Shown: positions 53,732 to 62,095 of the stretch, piece by piece
Layout: every line of letters begins with the position of its first letter
How positions within the stretch are numbered: position 1 is the stretch's first letter
NCBI GenBank assembly: GCA_964562455.1
Contig: CAZLTN010000005.1
Coordinates: forward strand, 1-64,000
DNA: 64,000 nucleotides
Source: Ravibacter sp964562455
GTDB taxonomy: Bacteria > Bacteroidota > Bacteroidia > Cytophagales > Spirosomataceae
Direction: 5' to 3'
Translations under genes and position numbers: made by a program
Notes under the pieces: model-generated
Seen by the model: only the letters and a program-made list of their open reading frames with translations
The model's database searches: none
Told to the model about the DNA's origin: nothing

Positions 53732-55309
53732 CTAATGCCCTCCTACCGAATTGACACCCGCAATCCCTCTCGTCTCTACAGTGATGTTACGGGTTGGCGC
53801 TGTATGTTCCTTGAAATTCTGGATAATTTCCAGAACATCATAATCGATATCCAGCGATCTGCGACCATCGATAACGACCGTTGAGTTCGGAGGAAGGTTA
53901 TCCAGCGTAAGACCTATGCTTCCCTTGTTCAGGAAAGTAACTTCTTCCGACAACACAATGGTAATAACTTCTCCGGACTGATCTTTTTCCTTTTTATAGG
54001 AATAGGAATGCTTGTAATTTTTTCTCAGGATAAAATAAATGGCTACCACCATCCCGATTGCAATACCTTTCAGCAGATCTGTCATCAATATGGCTGTTAC
54101 CGTAACTGCAAACGGGATAAACTGCTCCCAGCCCAGCTTGTACATTCCTTTAAACAAAGCCGGTTTGGCAAGTTTGTAACCGACCAGCAAAAGGATGGCT
54201 GCAAGAGTTGAAAGCGGGATCTGGTTGAGAAAACGCGGGATAAGAATAACCGATACCAGGAGTAAAAGCCCGTGAATAACGGTCGCCATTCTGGTTTTTC
54301 CGCCTGCCTCGACATTTGCCGAACTCCGGACGATCACCTGTGTGATAGGAAGCCCCCCGATAAGACCCGAGGTGAGATTTCCCAACCCCTGGGCTACCAG
54401 CTCCCGGTTGGTAGGCGTATTCCGCTTGTATGGGTCCAGTTTATCAGTAGCTTCGACCGACAACAGAGACTCCAGGCTCGCGACAATGGCCAGCGTGATA
54501 GCGACCGTATAAACGTCCGGATTGGTGATCGCCGACCAATCGGGCAACCTGAAAAAGCTGAAAAACTCCTCTGCACTGCCTGCTACCGGCAACTGCACCA
54601 GGTGTTGGCCGCCGACCGCAAGATCTGGCGCCACGTATAGGAAAAGCGTATTGATCCCTATGCCTAATAAAACAACGACCAGAGCTCCCGGGATGAATTT
54701 AAACAAGCCGAAGGATTTCATAAAAGGGCGATCGAACAGCAGGAGCGCAGCAAGGGAAATTACTGATATGATAATTGCTCCTGTCGTGCTGTATTTTACT
54801 GCATACCAAAGCTCGGTGAAGGTATTTTTCCCCTCTGCCGCATCGAATGCCTCATTGCCCATAAATTCGGCATCGAAGCCTAATGCATGTGGTATCTGCT
54901 TCAGGATCAGTATCAGACCGATGGCGGCAAGCATCCCTTTGATCACCGAAGACGGGAAGTAATAACCGATGATACCTGCTTTCAGGAACCCGGCTATTAT
55001 CTGTAAAAGCCCGGCCAGAACAACTGCCAGTAGAAAAGCCTCAAAGCTTCCCAGTGTTGTGATTGCGTTCAGCACAATCACGACCAACCCGGCAGCAGGC
55101 CCGGCAACTCCCAGCGCCGATTTGCTCATAAGCCCCACTACAATACCCCCGATTATTCCGGCGATAAGGCCTGAGAACAGCAGATCCGGCCGGCCTGTAG
55201 ATGCCAGCGCTACCCCCAGACATAAAGGGAGCGCAACCAGTGAAACTACTATTCCTGCGGGAAAATCTGACTTCAGATTAGCCAGTATTCTATTTACCTT
55301 GAAAGACAT
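53732..55309 (-). CDS. SulP-family anion transporter (probable bicarbonate/sulfate)
   Basis: The 525-residue protein has an N-terminal Sulfate_transp domain of 12-14 helices (PLCLGVALASTGRPDLLFSG, GPAAGLVVIVLNAITTLGS, SLESLLSVEATDKLDPYKRN). A C-terminal STAS-like region follows (VITIVLSEEVTFLNKGSIGL, NSTVVIDGRRSLDIDYDVLE). It lies 95 bases downstream of the beta-carbonic anhydrase gene in the same direction. SulP/carbonic anhydrase pairs are a known bicarbonate-uptake arrangement, so bicarbonate is a more likely substrate than sulfate. Confidence 0.9.
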   Translation of the reverse strand: MSFKVNRILANLKSDFPAGIVVSLVALPLCLGVALASTGRPDLLFSGLIAGIIGGIVVGLMSKSALGVAGPAAGLVVIVLNAITTLGSFEAFLLAVVLAGLLQIIAGFLKAGIIGYYFPSSVIKGMLAAIGLILILKQIPHALGFDAEFMGNEAFDAAEGKNTFTELWYAVKYSTTGAIIISVISLAALLLFDRPFMKSFGLFKFIPGALVVVLLGIGINTLFLYVAPDLAVGGQHLVQLPVAGSAEEFFSFFRLPDWSAITNPDVYTVAITLAIVASLESLLSVEATDKLDPYKRNTPTNRELVAQGLGNLTSGLIGGLPITQVIVRSSANVEAGGKTRMATVIHGLLLLVSVILIPRFLNQIPLSTLAAILLLVGYKLAKPALFKGMYKLGWEQFIPFAVTVTAILMTDLLKGIAIGMVVAIYFILRKNYKHSYSYKKEKDQSGEVITIVLSEEVTFLNKGSIGLTLDNLPPNSTVVIDGRRSLDIDYDVLEIIQNFKEHTAPTRNITVETRGIAGVNSVGGH

Positions 55310-55404
55310 GAATATCTTGTTAGCTTAAATTTTAATCAATTAACGATTCGGGCTCACCGAAAAAATTTTTCATGGCTAATCGGATGAGCTGTAGGGGCTG
55401 CTTT

Positions 55405-56064
55405 TTAAGCAGCTCCGGAAGAAGCAGGCGAAGGACTAAAAACGTATACATCGTCCAGAGCCCCGACGTCGCCCATTGACACGTCCAGGTTTTTGAGAAG
55501 ACCGTTTTTAAGGTCATATACTATTCCGTGGATCTGGAGCTTCCGGTTAGATGCCCAGGCATTCTGCACGATCGAAGTTTTCGAAAGATTGAATACCTGC
55601 TCCTCCACGTTAAGTTCTACCAGGCGGTTACTTTTCAAAACAGGATCCGCTATACGATCCAGTTCTTCTTTGTGAAGCCTGACTACATCCTTAATATTAC
55701 GAAGCCAGTTATCGATCAGCCCGACCTGCTGATTTCCGAGCGCTGCATTTACGCCCCCGCATCCATAATGCCCTACTACCATGACATGCTTTACCTGCAG
55801 CACGTTTACCGAATAGTCAAGTACACTGAGCAGGTTCATGTCGGTATGAACCACCATATTAGCGATATTCCTATGAACGAAAATCTCGCCCGATTCAGTA
55901 CCGGTAACCTCGTTAGCCGGGACACGGCTGTCGGAACATCCTATCCATAGAAAATTCGGTTTTTGCCCTTTGGATAGTTTCTCGAAATAGTGAGGATCCT
56001 GCTCTAATTTACTTTGAACCCACTTTTCATTATTTATAAATAACTCTTTGAATGACTTAGCCAT
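55405..56064 (-). CDS. Beta-carbonic anhydrase
   Basis: The 219-residue enzyme has the zinc-binding segments LWIGCSDSRVPANEVTG (Cys and Asp-Arg pair) and HVMVVGHYGCGGVNAAL (His and Cys). It interconverts CO2 and bicarbonate in the cytoplasm. It is first in a probable operon with the SulP transporter, which suggests linked bicarbonate transport and hydration. Confidence 0.95.
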   Translation of the reverse strand: MAKSFKELFINNEKWVQSKLEQDPHYFEKLSKGQKPNFLWIGCSDSRVPANEVTGTESGEIFVHRNIANMVVHTDMNLLSVLDYSVNVLQVKHVMVVGHYGCGGVNAALGNQQVGLIDNWLRNIKDVVRLHKEELDRIADPVLKSNRLVELNVEEQVFNLSKTSIVQNAWASNRKLQIHGIVYDLKNGLLKNLDVSMGDVGALDDVYVFSPSPASSGAA

Positions 56065-56264
56065 AACCTTTAATTGTTATCAGGATTTGAAAAATTCTTG
56101 AATAGCGGGAATGTTACGAAGCGATAGGCCGGAAATCACCGGTCGGCATCGTTAAAACCAGACGAGATACAGCACAATGCAGCAAATCGCCGGACAAACA
56201 TTCCCAAAAACAATCGATTGCAGATAACGCGGTCAAAGAACCGGATTCCAACGGGGTTGAAAAA

Positions 56265-56612
56265 CTAAGCCTGTTCAGGAGGCGGGACCACCATAGAAAT
56301 CGAAGCTTCCATGGTACCCGAGGAATTATAGTCAGAATTAAGAGGAGAAAACATAGCGAAAGATGCTATGGTCGTAAAGTAGTTATTGTGACAAATCACA
56401 TCCTCTTCAACAAAGGAAGGGACGACCCTTGATTCGCCGGTCTCGTCTTCTCCATCCAATACAAAAGCACAACTCAGCTTGCCCTTCATAAGTAATGAAC
56501 TCACTGTCCCGGTTACTACACCGAGAAAGTAAAGTGTCATTAAGACGTAGCTGAGTTGTCGGATCAATTTCACTTTTAAAGCATTAAAGTAATTCAGGAA
56601 TAAGCCGGTCAC
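56265..56612 (-). CDS. Hypothetical membrane-anchored protein
   Basis: The 115-residue frame has a GTG start, one hydrophobic segment (~residues 20-41) and a soluble part with VICHNNYFTTIASFAMFSPL ending in a Pro-rich tail. No family is recognised. It begins 14 bases after the 36-residue ORF on the same strand, suggesting a small operon. Coding status is likely but not certain. Confidence 0.45.
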   Translation of the reverse strand: MTGLFLNYFNALKVKLIRQLSYVLMTLYFLGVVTGTVSSLLMKGKLSCAFVLDGEDETGESRVVPSFVEEDVICHNNYFTTIASFAMFSPLNSDYNSSGTMEASISMVVPPPEQA

Positions 56613-56626
56613 CCGGACAAAGACGA

Positions 56627-56737
56627 TTACCCCCTGGGATTATACCCTCTTTCATGCCTTTCGAGCCAACGCCCTACCAGGAATGCCGAAGTTAATAACA
56701 CCACATAAAAGGCGATCATTACGATAGTCATGTACAT
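56627..56737 (-). CDS. 36-residue small membrane protein
   Basis: ATG 56737 opens a 36-residue peptide, MYMTIVMIAFYVVLLTSAFL followed by VGRWLERHERGYNPRG: one transmembrane helix then a positively charged tail. Composition and spacing look protein-like, and it precedes the 115-residue ORF by 14 bases. Small single-helix proteins of this kind often modulate a membrane complex. The function is unknown. Confidence 0.4.
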   Translation of the reverse strand: MYMTIVMIAFYVVLLTSAFLVGRWLERHERGYNPRG

Positions 56738-56824
56738 AACGATAAAATATTAATTTGACCTTTTACAAAAATAAAACAAAAAACCCTAAATATCTATCCC
56801 TTTAACAGGATATTAACAAAAAAT

Positions 56825-57949
56825 TCACAGGACCCCTTTGGTTGATGGAAGTATATGGAGGGCCGATAAATCGCGTTTTACCGCCATTTTCACTGCTTTT
56901 GCAAACCCCTTAAATATAGATTCGATCTTATGATGCTCGTTGGCTCCCTCCGCTTTTATATTAATATTTGACAATGAGGTATCGCTGAAAGACTTAAAAA
57001 AGTGATGAAACATCTCGGTCGGCATATCCCCAACTTTTTCGCGCCTGAACTCTGCGTCCCAGACCAACCAGGGGCGCCCCGAAAAGTCAATCGCCACCTG
57101 TGCAAGGGCTTCATCCATAGGCAGCAAAAAACCGTAGCGGGCTACCCCTCTTTTGTCACCCAGCGCCTGCCTGAATGCTTCTCCGAGGGCCAGTCCCGTA
57201 TCTTCGATCGTATGATGTTCGTCGATGTGAAGATCGCCGTCGACACGGATATCGAGATCTACTCCGCCATGTCTGGCTACCTGGTCGAGCATATGGTCGA
57301 AAAAACCCAGGCCGGTATGGATCGAGGCCCGGCCGGTTCCGTCGAGGTTCAGGCCTATCTTTATCCGGGTTTCCTTCGTGTTTCTTTCCACACTTGCCAC
57401 CCGGTCGTGCAGCTTAACTCTCTCATAGATGGCATCCCAGTCGGTCGTAACCATGCTAACAGCATTCCTCTGCTCCTGATCCAGCCCTTCCACTGCCTGC
57501 TCCTTCCCGATAAAGATGGCCTTTGCGCCCAGGTTCACAGCCAGTTGCACATCCGTAACCCTGTCACCTATTACATAGCTGTTTCTGAGGTCATATTCAT
57601 TGCTGAAATATTCCTTCAGCATGCCGACTCCGGGTTTTCTTTCGGGCGAATTTTCTTCCGGAAAATGCCTGTCTATGTGTATCGCAGAGAATCGTATATT
57701 CTCTCCTTCCAACGTTTTAAGCATTTTATTATGGGCAGGCCAGAATGTATCTTCCGGAAATGATGCAGTGCCCAGCCCGTCCTGGTTGGTAACCATGACC
57801 AGCTCATATTCCCCTTCCTCTGCGATTTTACGAAGGTTGGAAATGACCTTTGGCAGAAATTCGAGCTTTTCGAGGGAATCTATCTGGAAATCGGTAGGCG
57901 GCTCCCAAATGATGGTCCCGTCGCGATCAATAAAAAGTACTTTTTTCAC
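56825..57949 (-). CDS. hisB: Bifunctional histidinol-phosphatase/imidazoleglycerol-phosphate dehydratase
   Basis: The 374-residue fusion enzyme has a GTG start. The N-terminal HAD phosphatase shows VLFIDRDGTIIWEPP and YVIGDRVTDVQLAVNLGAKA. The C-terminal IGPD domain (from about residue 185) shows GLGFFDHMLDQVARHGGVDL and IDEHHTIEDTGLALG, with its metal-binding histidines. It catalyses two steps of histidine synthesis. The rest of the his operon is not in the window. Confidence 0.96.
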   Translation of the reverse strand: MKKVLFIDRDGTIIWEPPTDFQIDSLEKLEFLPKVISNLRKIAEEGEYELVMVTNQDGLGTASFPEDTFWPAHNKMLKTLEGENIRFSAIHIDRHFPEENSPERKPGVGMLKEYFSNEYDLRNSYVIGDRVTDVQLAVNLGAKAIFIGKEQAVEGLDQEQRNAVSMVTTDWDAIYERVKLHDRVASVERNTKETRIKIGLNLDGTGRASIHTGLGFFDHMLDQVARHGGVDLDIRVDGDLHIDEHHTIEDTGLALGEAFRQALGDKRGVARYGFLLPMDEALAQVAIDFSGRPWLVWDAEFRREKVGDMPTEMFHHFFKSFSDTSLSNINIKAEGANEHHKIESIFKGFAKAVKMAVKRDLSALHILPSTKGVL

Positions 57950-58003
57950 CTGGTAAATATGTTATGCGCTTTATCCGGGCACAAAAATAGTACCAAATAA
58001 ATA

Positions 58004-58492
58004 TTAATCCGCCTTCTCCACGCAAATCCCTATGCTCATAATAAACGGTAAAGGGTTTTGCCTCATCGATTGCCCGATTTCAAACCTGTAGACACCTGCT
58101 GAAGGGAAAGTATAATCCCTGAGAAAAGGTATTTTCTGGTCAAACAGGTCTCCCAACCCCTCTCCGTAAGGCTTTCCTGTGGCTTCGTCCGAAATTTTCA
58201 GCTCTACCAGCTCATGAGAGATGGTCTTCTGGTCCGGTCCGGTGATTTTCCGTGTCAGGTAAAGATTGTAGTAAGGGTATTGAACCGCGCTTCTCAACAG
58301 ATAATATACATTGTATTTCAAGCCCGGATCTTCAATTTTAACATCAAAAACCGGCTTTTCATTTGCATACCACTGGGCATCTTTTATCTCCTGATGCGAT
58401 TTATAAACCGTTTTCCCGTCGCACCCCGAAAACAGACAGACGCCGATGGCAAACAATATCCCGTAGCCGGTCCTTCTGAAATTTGCGGACAT
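58004..58492 (-). CDS. gldH: Gliding motility lipoprotein GldH
   Basis: From ATG 58492 the 162-residue lipoprotein has a lipobox (VCLFSGC). The GldH core follows: DAQWYANEKPVFDVKIEDPG, YNVYYLLRSAVQYPYYNLYL, PYGEGLGDLFDQKIPFLRDY and GVYRFEIGQSMRQNPLPFI. It is required for gliding and T9SS function in flavobacteria and retained in non-gliding relatives. It starts just after the 167-residue gene upstream ends (10 bases), so the two are co-transcribed. Confidence 0.9.
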   Translation of the reverse strand: MSANFRRTGYGILFAIGVCLFSGCDGKTVYKSHQEIKDAQWYANEKPVFDVKIEDPGLKYNVYYLLRSAVQYPYYNLYLTRKITGPDQKTISHELVELKISDEATGKPYGEGLGDLFDQKIPFLRDYTFPSAGVYRFEIGQSMRQNPLPFIMSIGICVEKAD

Positions 58493-58502
58493 CCTGCTCA
58501 AT

Positions 58503-59006
58503 CTATATTTCCGCGTTCTTTTCTTCAAAATACTTTTTCAGCCAGGTAGATTCTGCGGGTACTTTCCAACGCTTCATCCACTGTGCTTTTGTAGCGACCA
58601 GATTGTCGAAAACCACCGTAGAAGGTAGCATTTCTTCACTGAATATCAGCTCCTTCACCGCCGAAACAGGTGTCAGCCTGATATGCCCCTGGCTGTCGAT
58701 CCAAGCCACCGAACGGTCAAAAAAGTCAATATTCATGGCTAGTCCCGCCTCTCTCATCCAGCTCACAGACTTGTCGATTGCGCAGCCGCTCGGCATCTCG
58801 GCCGATTCATCGGCAGCTATTACGACAAACCTGTTGTGAAATATTTTACCCGACGCGACCAATGGTTTTCCATGTGCATCCCAATGATTAAGCGCAGCCT
58901 TAAGCGTCTCGGTAAGCGTGCCTGCCTGCTCGTGGCTAAGCTCCCGGTTAGCCTGGTAAATCCAAATGCGGGCACCAAAATCAATTTCGTCAAAAGGGAT
59001 ATACAT
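58503..59006 (-). CDS. Conserved Bacteroidota protein often mislabelled 'ABC transporter ATPase'
   Basis: The 167-residue protein begins MYIPFDEIDFGARIWIYQAN, with NHWDAHGKPLVASGKIFHNR and SAEMPSGCAIDKSVSWMREA, the conserved pattern of a Bacteroidota-only family. Database entries call it an ABC transporter ATPase, but there is no Walker A, Walker B or signature motif, so that name is wrong. It is conserved next to gldH here, suggesting a link with gliding or type IX secretion. It is probably cytoplasmic with no signal peptide. Confidence 0.7.
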   Translation of the reverse strand: MYIPFDEIDFGARIWIYQANRELSHEQAGTLTETLKAALNHWDAHGKPLVASGKIFHNRFVVIAADESAEMPSGCAIDKSVSWMREAGLAMNIDFFDRSVAWIDSQGHIRLTPVSAVKELIFSEEMLPSTVVFDNLVATKAQWMKRWKVPAESTWLKKYFEEKNAEI

Positions 59007-59147
59007 ATGTTTAAATCTTTATTGTAGTTGTTAAAACAGCCTACGTCCGGAAAAAGTGCCGTCAGCATGCCTGATCGCCGCTCAATATACACTTAAAATC
59101 ATCGGGAAGAAAAACTACAACATACGGGTCTGTTGCAGACGGTAAAT

Positions 59148-59924
59148 TTATAGTTTCTTCAGGACAAGTTCTGCTATGTCCATCACCCCTACCTCTCCCT
59201 CTTTTTCCTTGTTTTTGACGCCGTCATTAATCATTACCATACAAAACGGACAGGCGACGGCCACTGTGCGGGCCCCAGTCGCCAGCGCTTCTTCGGTTCT
59301 CTCAATATTGATGTCCTTCTTCCCTTTCTCCGGCTCCTTGAACATTTGCGCTCCGCCGGCACCGCAGCATAATCCTTTCGCCCTGCTGCGCTTCATTTCC
59401 ACCAATTCCAGCTTTAAAGCCTCTATTACCTGGCGGGGGGCTTCATAAATACCGTTTGCCCTTCCCAGGTAGCACGAATCATGATAGGTTACCTTTCCGT
59501 CATTTTCACGATCTGAAATCCTGATGCGGCCTTCGCTGATCAGCTGTTGCAAAAATTGCGAATGGTGTACCACTTCATAGTTCCCACCTAAAGCCGGGTA
59601 CTCATTTTTCAGCGTATTGAAGCAGTGGGGACAAGCTGTCACTATTTTTTTTACCCCGTAAGAGTCAAGTACCTGGATATTGGCCATTGCCTGCATCTGG
59701 AATAAGAATTCGTTACCGGCTCTCCGCGCCGGATCGCCGGTACATCCCTCCTCCGGGCCAAGCACTGCATACGAAATCCCTGCTTTGCTGAGAATAGTCG
59801 CAAAAGCTGCAGTCACTTTTTTATACCGGTCGTCAAAAGCCCCGGCACAGCCCACCCAAAAGAGTATTTCGGGCACCGCACCTTCAGAAGCCATATCGGC
59901 CATGGTCCTAACCTGAACTGACAT
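59148..59924 (-). CDS. (Fe-S)-binding CCG-domain protein (heterodisulfide reductase B-like)
   Basis: The 258-residue protein has two CCG (CX31-39CCX36-38CXXC-like) regions: FWVGCAGAFDDRYKKVTAAF and ACPHCFNTLKNEYP in the first half, HDSCYLGRANGIYEAPRQ and LCCGAGGAQMFKE in the second. It resembles HdrB/GlcF/LutA-type electron-transfer subunits. It lies 37 bases downstream of the membrane-bound 4Fe-4S gene, its likely partner. Confidence 0.9.
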   Translation of the reverse strand: MSVQVRTMADMASEGAVPEILFWVGCAGAFDDRYKKVTAAFATILSKAGISYAVLGPEEGCTGDPARRAGNEFLFQMQAMANIQVLDSYGVKKIVTACPHCFNTLKNEYPALGGNYEVVHHSQFLQQLISEGRIRISDRENDGKVTYHDSCYLGRANGIYEAPRQVIEALKLELVEMKRSRAKGLCCGAGGAQMFKEPEKGKKDINIERTEEALATGARTVAVACPFCMVMINDGVKNKEKEGEVGVMDIAELVLKKL

Positions 59925-59961
59925 ATAGATCTGCCTGTTACCGTTTTAAAATCTCTAAATC

Positions 59962-61302
59962 CTATTCCTCCCTGTTTACCCGCTCGGCCCAATTGAACCT
60001 GTCGGCAGGCGAAAACTTCCAGGGAGCCTGGTTGGTTTCCATATTCTGGAACATCATATTCCATGCGGCGGGAGCCTGTGCCTCATCCATTATCTTGTAA
60101 CGGCGCAGCTGCAAAATAATATCCAGGGGATTGATAAGTATGGGGCATTCCTCCACGCAGGCATTACATGTCGTACAGGCAAGCAGCTCTTCATCGAGGA
60201 TATAGTCCCCAAGCAGGCTTTTTCCATCGTCGGCAAAGCTCCCATTATTGGCCTGTATATTTCTTCCTACCTCCTCGAGCCTGTCCCTGGTGTCCATCAT
60301 AATTTTACGGGGAGACAACAATTTCCCGGTAAGATTTGCCGGACACGCCGATGTACAGCGTCCGCATTCGGTACAGGAGTAGGCATCGAGCAGGTTTTTC
60401 CAGCTCAGATCCACCACATCTTTTGCTCCGAACCGCCCTATTTCAGCCGGCGCCTCCGAAGCGGCTGCATCTTCCAGGCCGAGCATCAACCGGACCTCAC
60501 GGGTAATTTCCGGCATATTTTTCATCTCCCCTTTAGGAGCCAGCCTTGAAAAATAGGTATTCGGAAAAGCGAGCAGTATGTGCAGGTGCTTCGAATAAGT
60601 TATGTACAATGCGAAAGCCATGATCCCTAAAATATGGAACCACCAGGCCACCCTTTCAGTCACTACCAGCAGGCTCTCGTCAAAACCGGCAAAAAGCGGC
60701 CCGATCAGGCTGCTGACCAGGAAATCACCGGTCCAGGTATAATGCGGAGCTCCTTTTTCCTGCAAAGCCAGATCGGCAGCATTCATCACCAGCACGGCCG
60801 TCATCAGCACAATTTCGAAAATCAATATCAGCTTTCCGTCAAGCGCCGGCCACCCCGACAGCTCTCTATGTCTTCCTATATCCAGTCGGTTTACTTTACC
60901 GGCCTGCCTGCGAACCAGGAATACCAGGCAGGCTACGATAACACCGGTTGCCAGCACTTCGTAAAACCCGATCAGCCAGGTGTAGAAACTGCCCAGAACA
61001 GGTGCCAGCAACCGATGGGTACCTAAAACCCCATCGAGCACAATTTCCAAAACTTCGAGATTTATAAGAATAAAACCCGCGTATACAAGAAAATGCAAAA
61101 TCCCGGCAAAGGGACGGTCAAACATTTTCTTTTGGGCAAAAGCGATTCTCAACATCGTTCCCAGCCTCCTGGCAGGCTGATCGGTGAGATTCTCGTCGCG
61201 TCCGAGCAGGATAGTTTTGCGGATCAGGGCAGCGCGGCGGAACACCAGGAAACCCACTCCACCTAAAGCGCCTATAAAAAAAAGTTGTTGAAGCAACTGC
61301 AT
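59962..61302 (-). CDS. Membrane-bound 4Fe-4S ferredoxin-type oxidoreductase (heterodisulfide reductase C/E-like)
   Basis: The protein has about 446 residues from ATG 61302 (MQLLQQLFFIGALGGVGFLV). Five or six transmembrane helices of nitrate-reductase-gamma type come first (~residues 1-240). A double 4Fe-4S domain follows: CTECGRCTSACPANLTGK and CTTCNACVEECPILINP. It passes electrons between the quinone pool and the soluble CCG subunit encoded next. The electron donor cannot be told from the sequence. Confidence 0.9.
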   Translation of the reverse strand: MQLLQQLFFIGALGGVGFLVFRRAALIRKTILLGRDENLTDQPARRLGTMLRIAFAQKKMFDRPFAGILHFLVYAGFILINLEVLEIVLDGVLGTHRLLAPVLGSFYTWLIGFYEVLATGVIVACLVFLVRRQAGKVNRLDIGRHRELSGWPALDGKLILIFEIVLMTAVLVMNAADLALQEKGAPHYTWTGDFLVSSLIGPLFAGFDESLLVVTERVAWWFHILGIMAFALYITYSKHLHILLAFPNTYFSRLAPKGEMKNMPEITREVRLMLGLEDAAASEAPAEIGRFGAKDVVDLSWKNLLDAYSCTECGRCTSACPANLTGKLLSPRKIMMDTRDRLEEVGRNIQANNGSFADDGKSLLGDYILDEELLACTTCNACVEECPILINPLDIILQLRRYKIMDEAQAPAAWNMMFQNMETNQAPWKFSPADRFNWAERVNREE

Positions 61303-61460
61303 AAAGGTTAACAATTGACTTGAAACAGGAGCTTTCCGCCACATATCGCCAACACCTAACGACCAAGCCTTTATAAAGTAGTAAAGATAGCATCCGCCAA
61401 ATTGTTATGCAAGCATACTTTCCATACCCGGAAAATTATTCACTTTTTTTCTCCAGCCGG

Positions 61461-61491
61461 TTTGGAATAGAAAAATCATTTCCTACATTTG
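61461..61491 (+). promoter_or_regulatory. tRNA-Phe promoter (Bacteroidota consensus)
   Basis: TTTG at 61461-61464, 19 bases, then TACATTTG at 61484-61491 match the Bacteroidota sigma-A consensus TTTG-N19-21-TAnnTTTG exactly. The tRNA begins 27 bases after the -7 element. Confidence 0.8.
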
Positions 61492-61518
61492 CAGTCCCAA
61501 ACGAACAGTAAGGGAGTT

Positions 61519-61594
61519 GGTGATGTAGCTCAGTCGGTAGAGCAAAGGACTGAAAATCCTTGTGTCGGCGGTTCGATTCCGTCCATCACCACCA
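61519..61594 (+). tRNA. tRNA-Phe (anticodon GAA)
   Basis: The 76-base cloverleaf has acceptor arms GGTGATG/CATCACC, discriminator A and an encoded CCA. The D arm is GCTCAGTCGGTAGAGC. The anticodon arm AAGGA-CTGAAAA-TCCTT gives anticodon GAA. The T arm is GGCGG-TTCGATT-CCGTC with one G-T pair. All stems close. Confidence 0.97.
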
Positions 61595-61601
61595 GAAAGT
61601 C

Positions 61602-61636
61602 AGCCAGTTACGATGTAGATTGTGACTGGCTTTTTT
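61602..61636 (+). terminator. Rho-independent terminator of tRNA-Phe
   Basis: agccagttac pairs with gtgactggct (one G-T pair) and is followed by six T residues. Confidence 0.8.
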
Positions 61637-61678
61637 GCTTTAAATAGCGTTTCGACAACATTCATATTTGTGAGAACA

Positions 61679-61686
61679 GCGATTTC
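61679..61686. repeat. Left target-site duplication, GCGATTTC
   Basis: The eight bases GCGATTTC abut the left inverted repeat of the insertion sequence and are repeated identically at 63099-63106. Confidence 0.85.
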
Positions 61687-61750
61687 GGCTCAAGCGTAAA
61701 AGTTGGGGGGCTCTCTACAAAGAGCTAGCTTTGGATCAAAATATTCGATT

Positions 61751-62095
61751 TTGGAAAAAGAACTACTATCTCTTTTATTACCCTCCGGGCTCGTAGAACT
61801 GTTTGAACTAGATAAGGTTGATCTCCTTTCAGACGGCTATCATTTGCATTTATCCCAGAAGAACATCCCTCCTAAAGGCTTGGAGGGGCATAAATTAGAA
61901 TCTAAGGGCTTTTTTGAGTCAGTTACGATCCGTGATTTCCCCTTGCGCGGCAAAGCCTGTTTTCTTCATCTCAGACGCCGTAAGTGGCTGGATCACGATA
62001 CTGGGAAGATCATTTTTCATGAGTGGGATGAGGTAGCTAAGGGGACTCGGATGACCAAGGAGTTCGCCGCTTTTTTAAAAGGTATTGGTCGATAA
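61751..62095 (+). CDS. ISAon1-type transposase N-terminal protein (orfA)
   Basis: The small first ORF of about 114 residues starts at a TTG at 61751; a frame from TTG 61703 adds 16 residues. Segments such as KGFFESVTIRDFPLRGKACF, LHLRRRKWLDHDTGKIIF and GTRMTKEFAAFLKGIGR match the N-terminal region of two-ORF ISAon1-family elements. It ends in TAA at 62093-62095, overlapping the orfB start. Confidence 0.8.
   Translation: MEKELLSLLLPSGLVELFELDKVDLLSDGYHLHLSQKNIPPKGLEGHKLESKGFFESVTIRDFPLRGKACFLHLRRRKWLDHDTGKIIFHEWDEVAKGTRMTKEFAAFLKGIGR

Noticed and set aside
62066..62080. Programmed -1 frameshift site (T-TTA-AAA) in the transposase
   Set aside because: A -1 shift would not enter the orfB frame, which is +1 relative to orfA.
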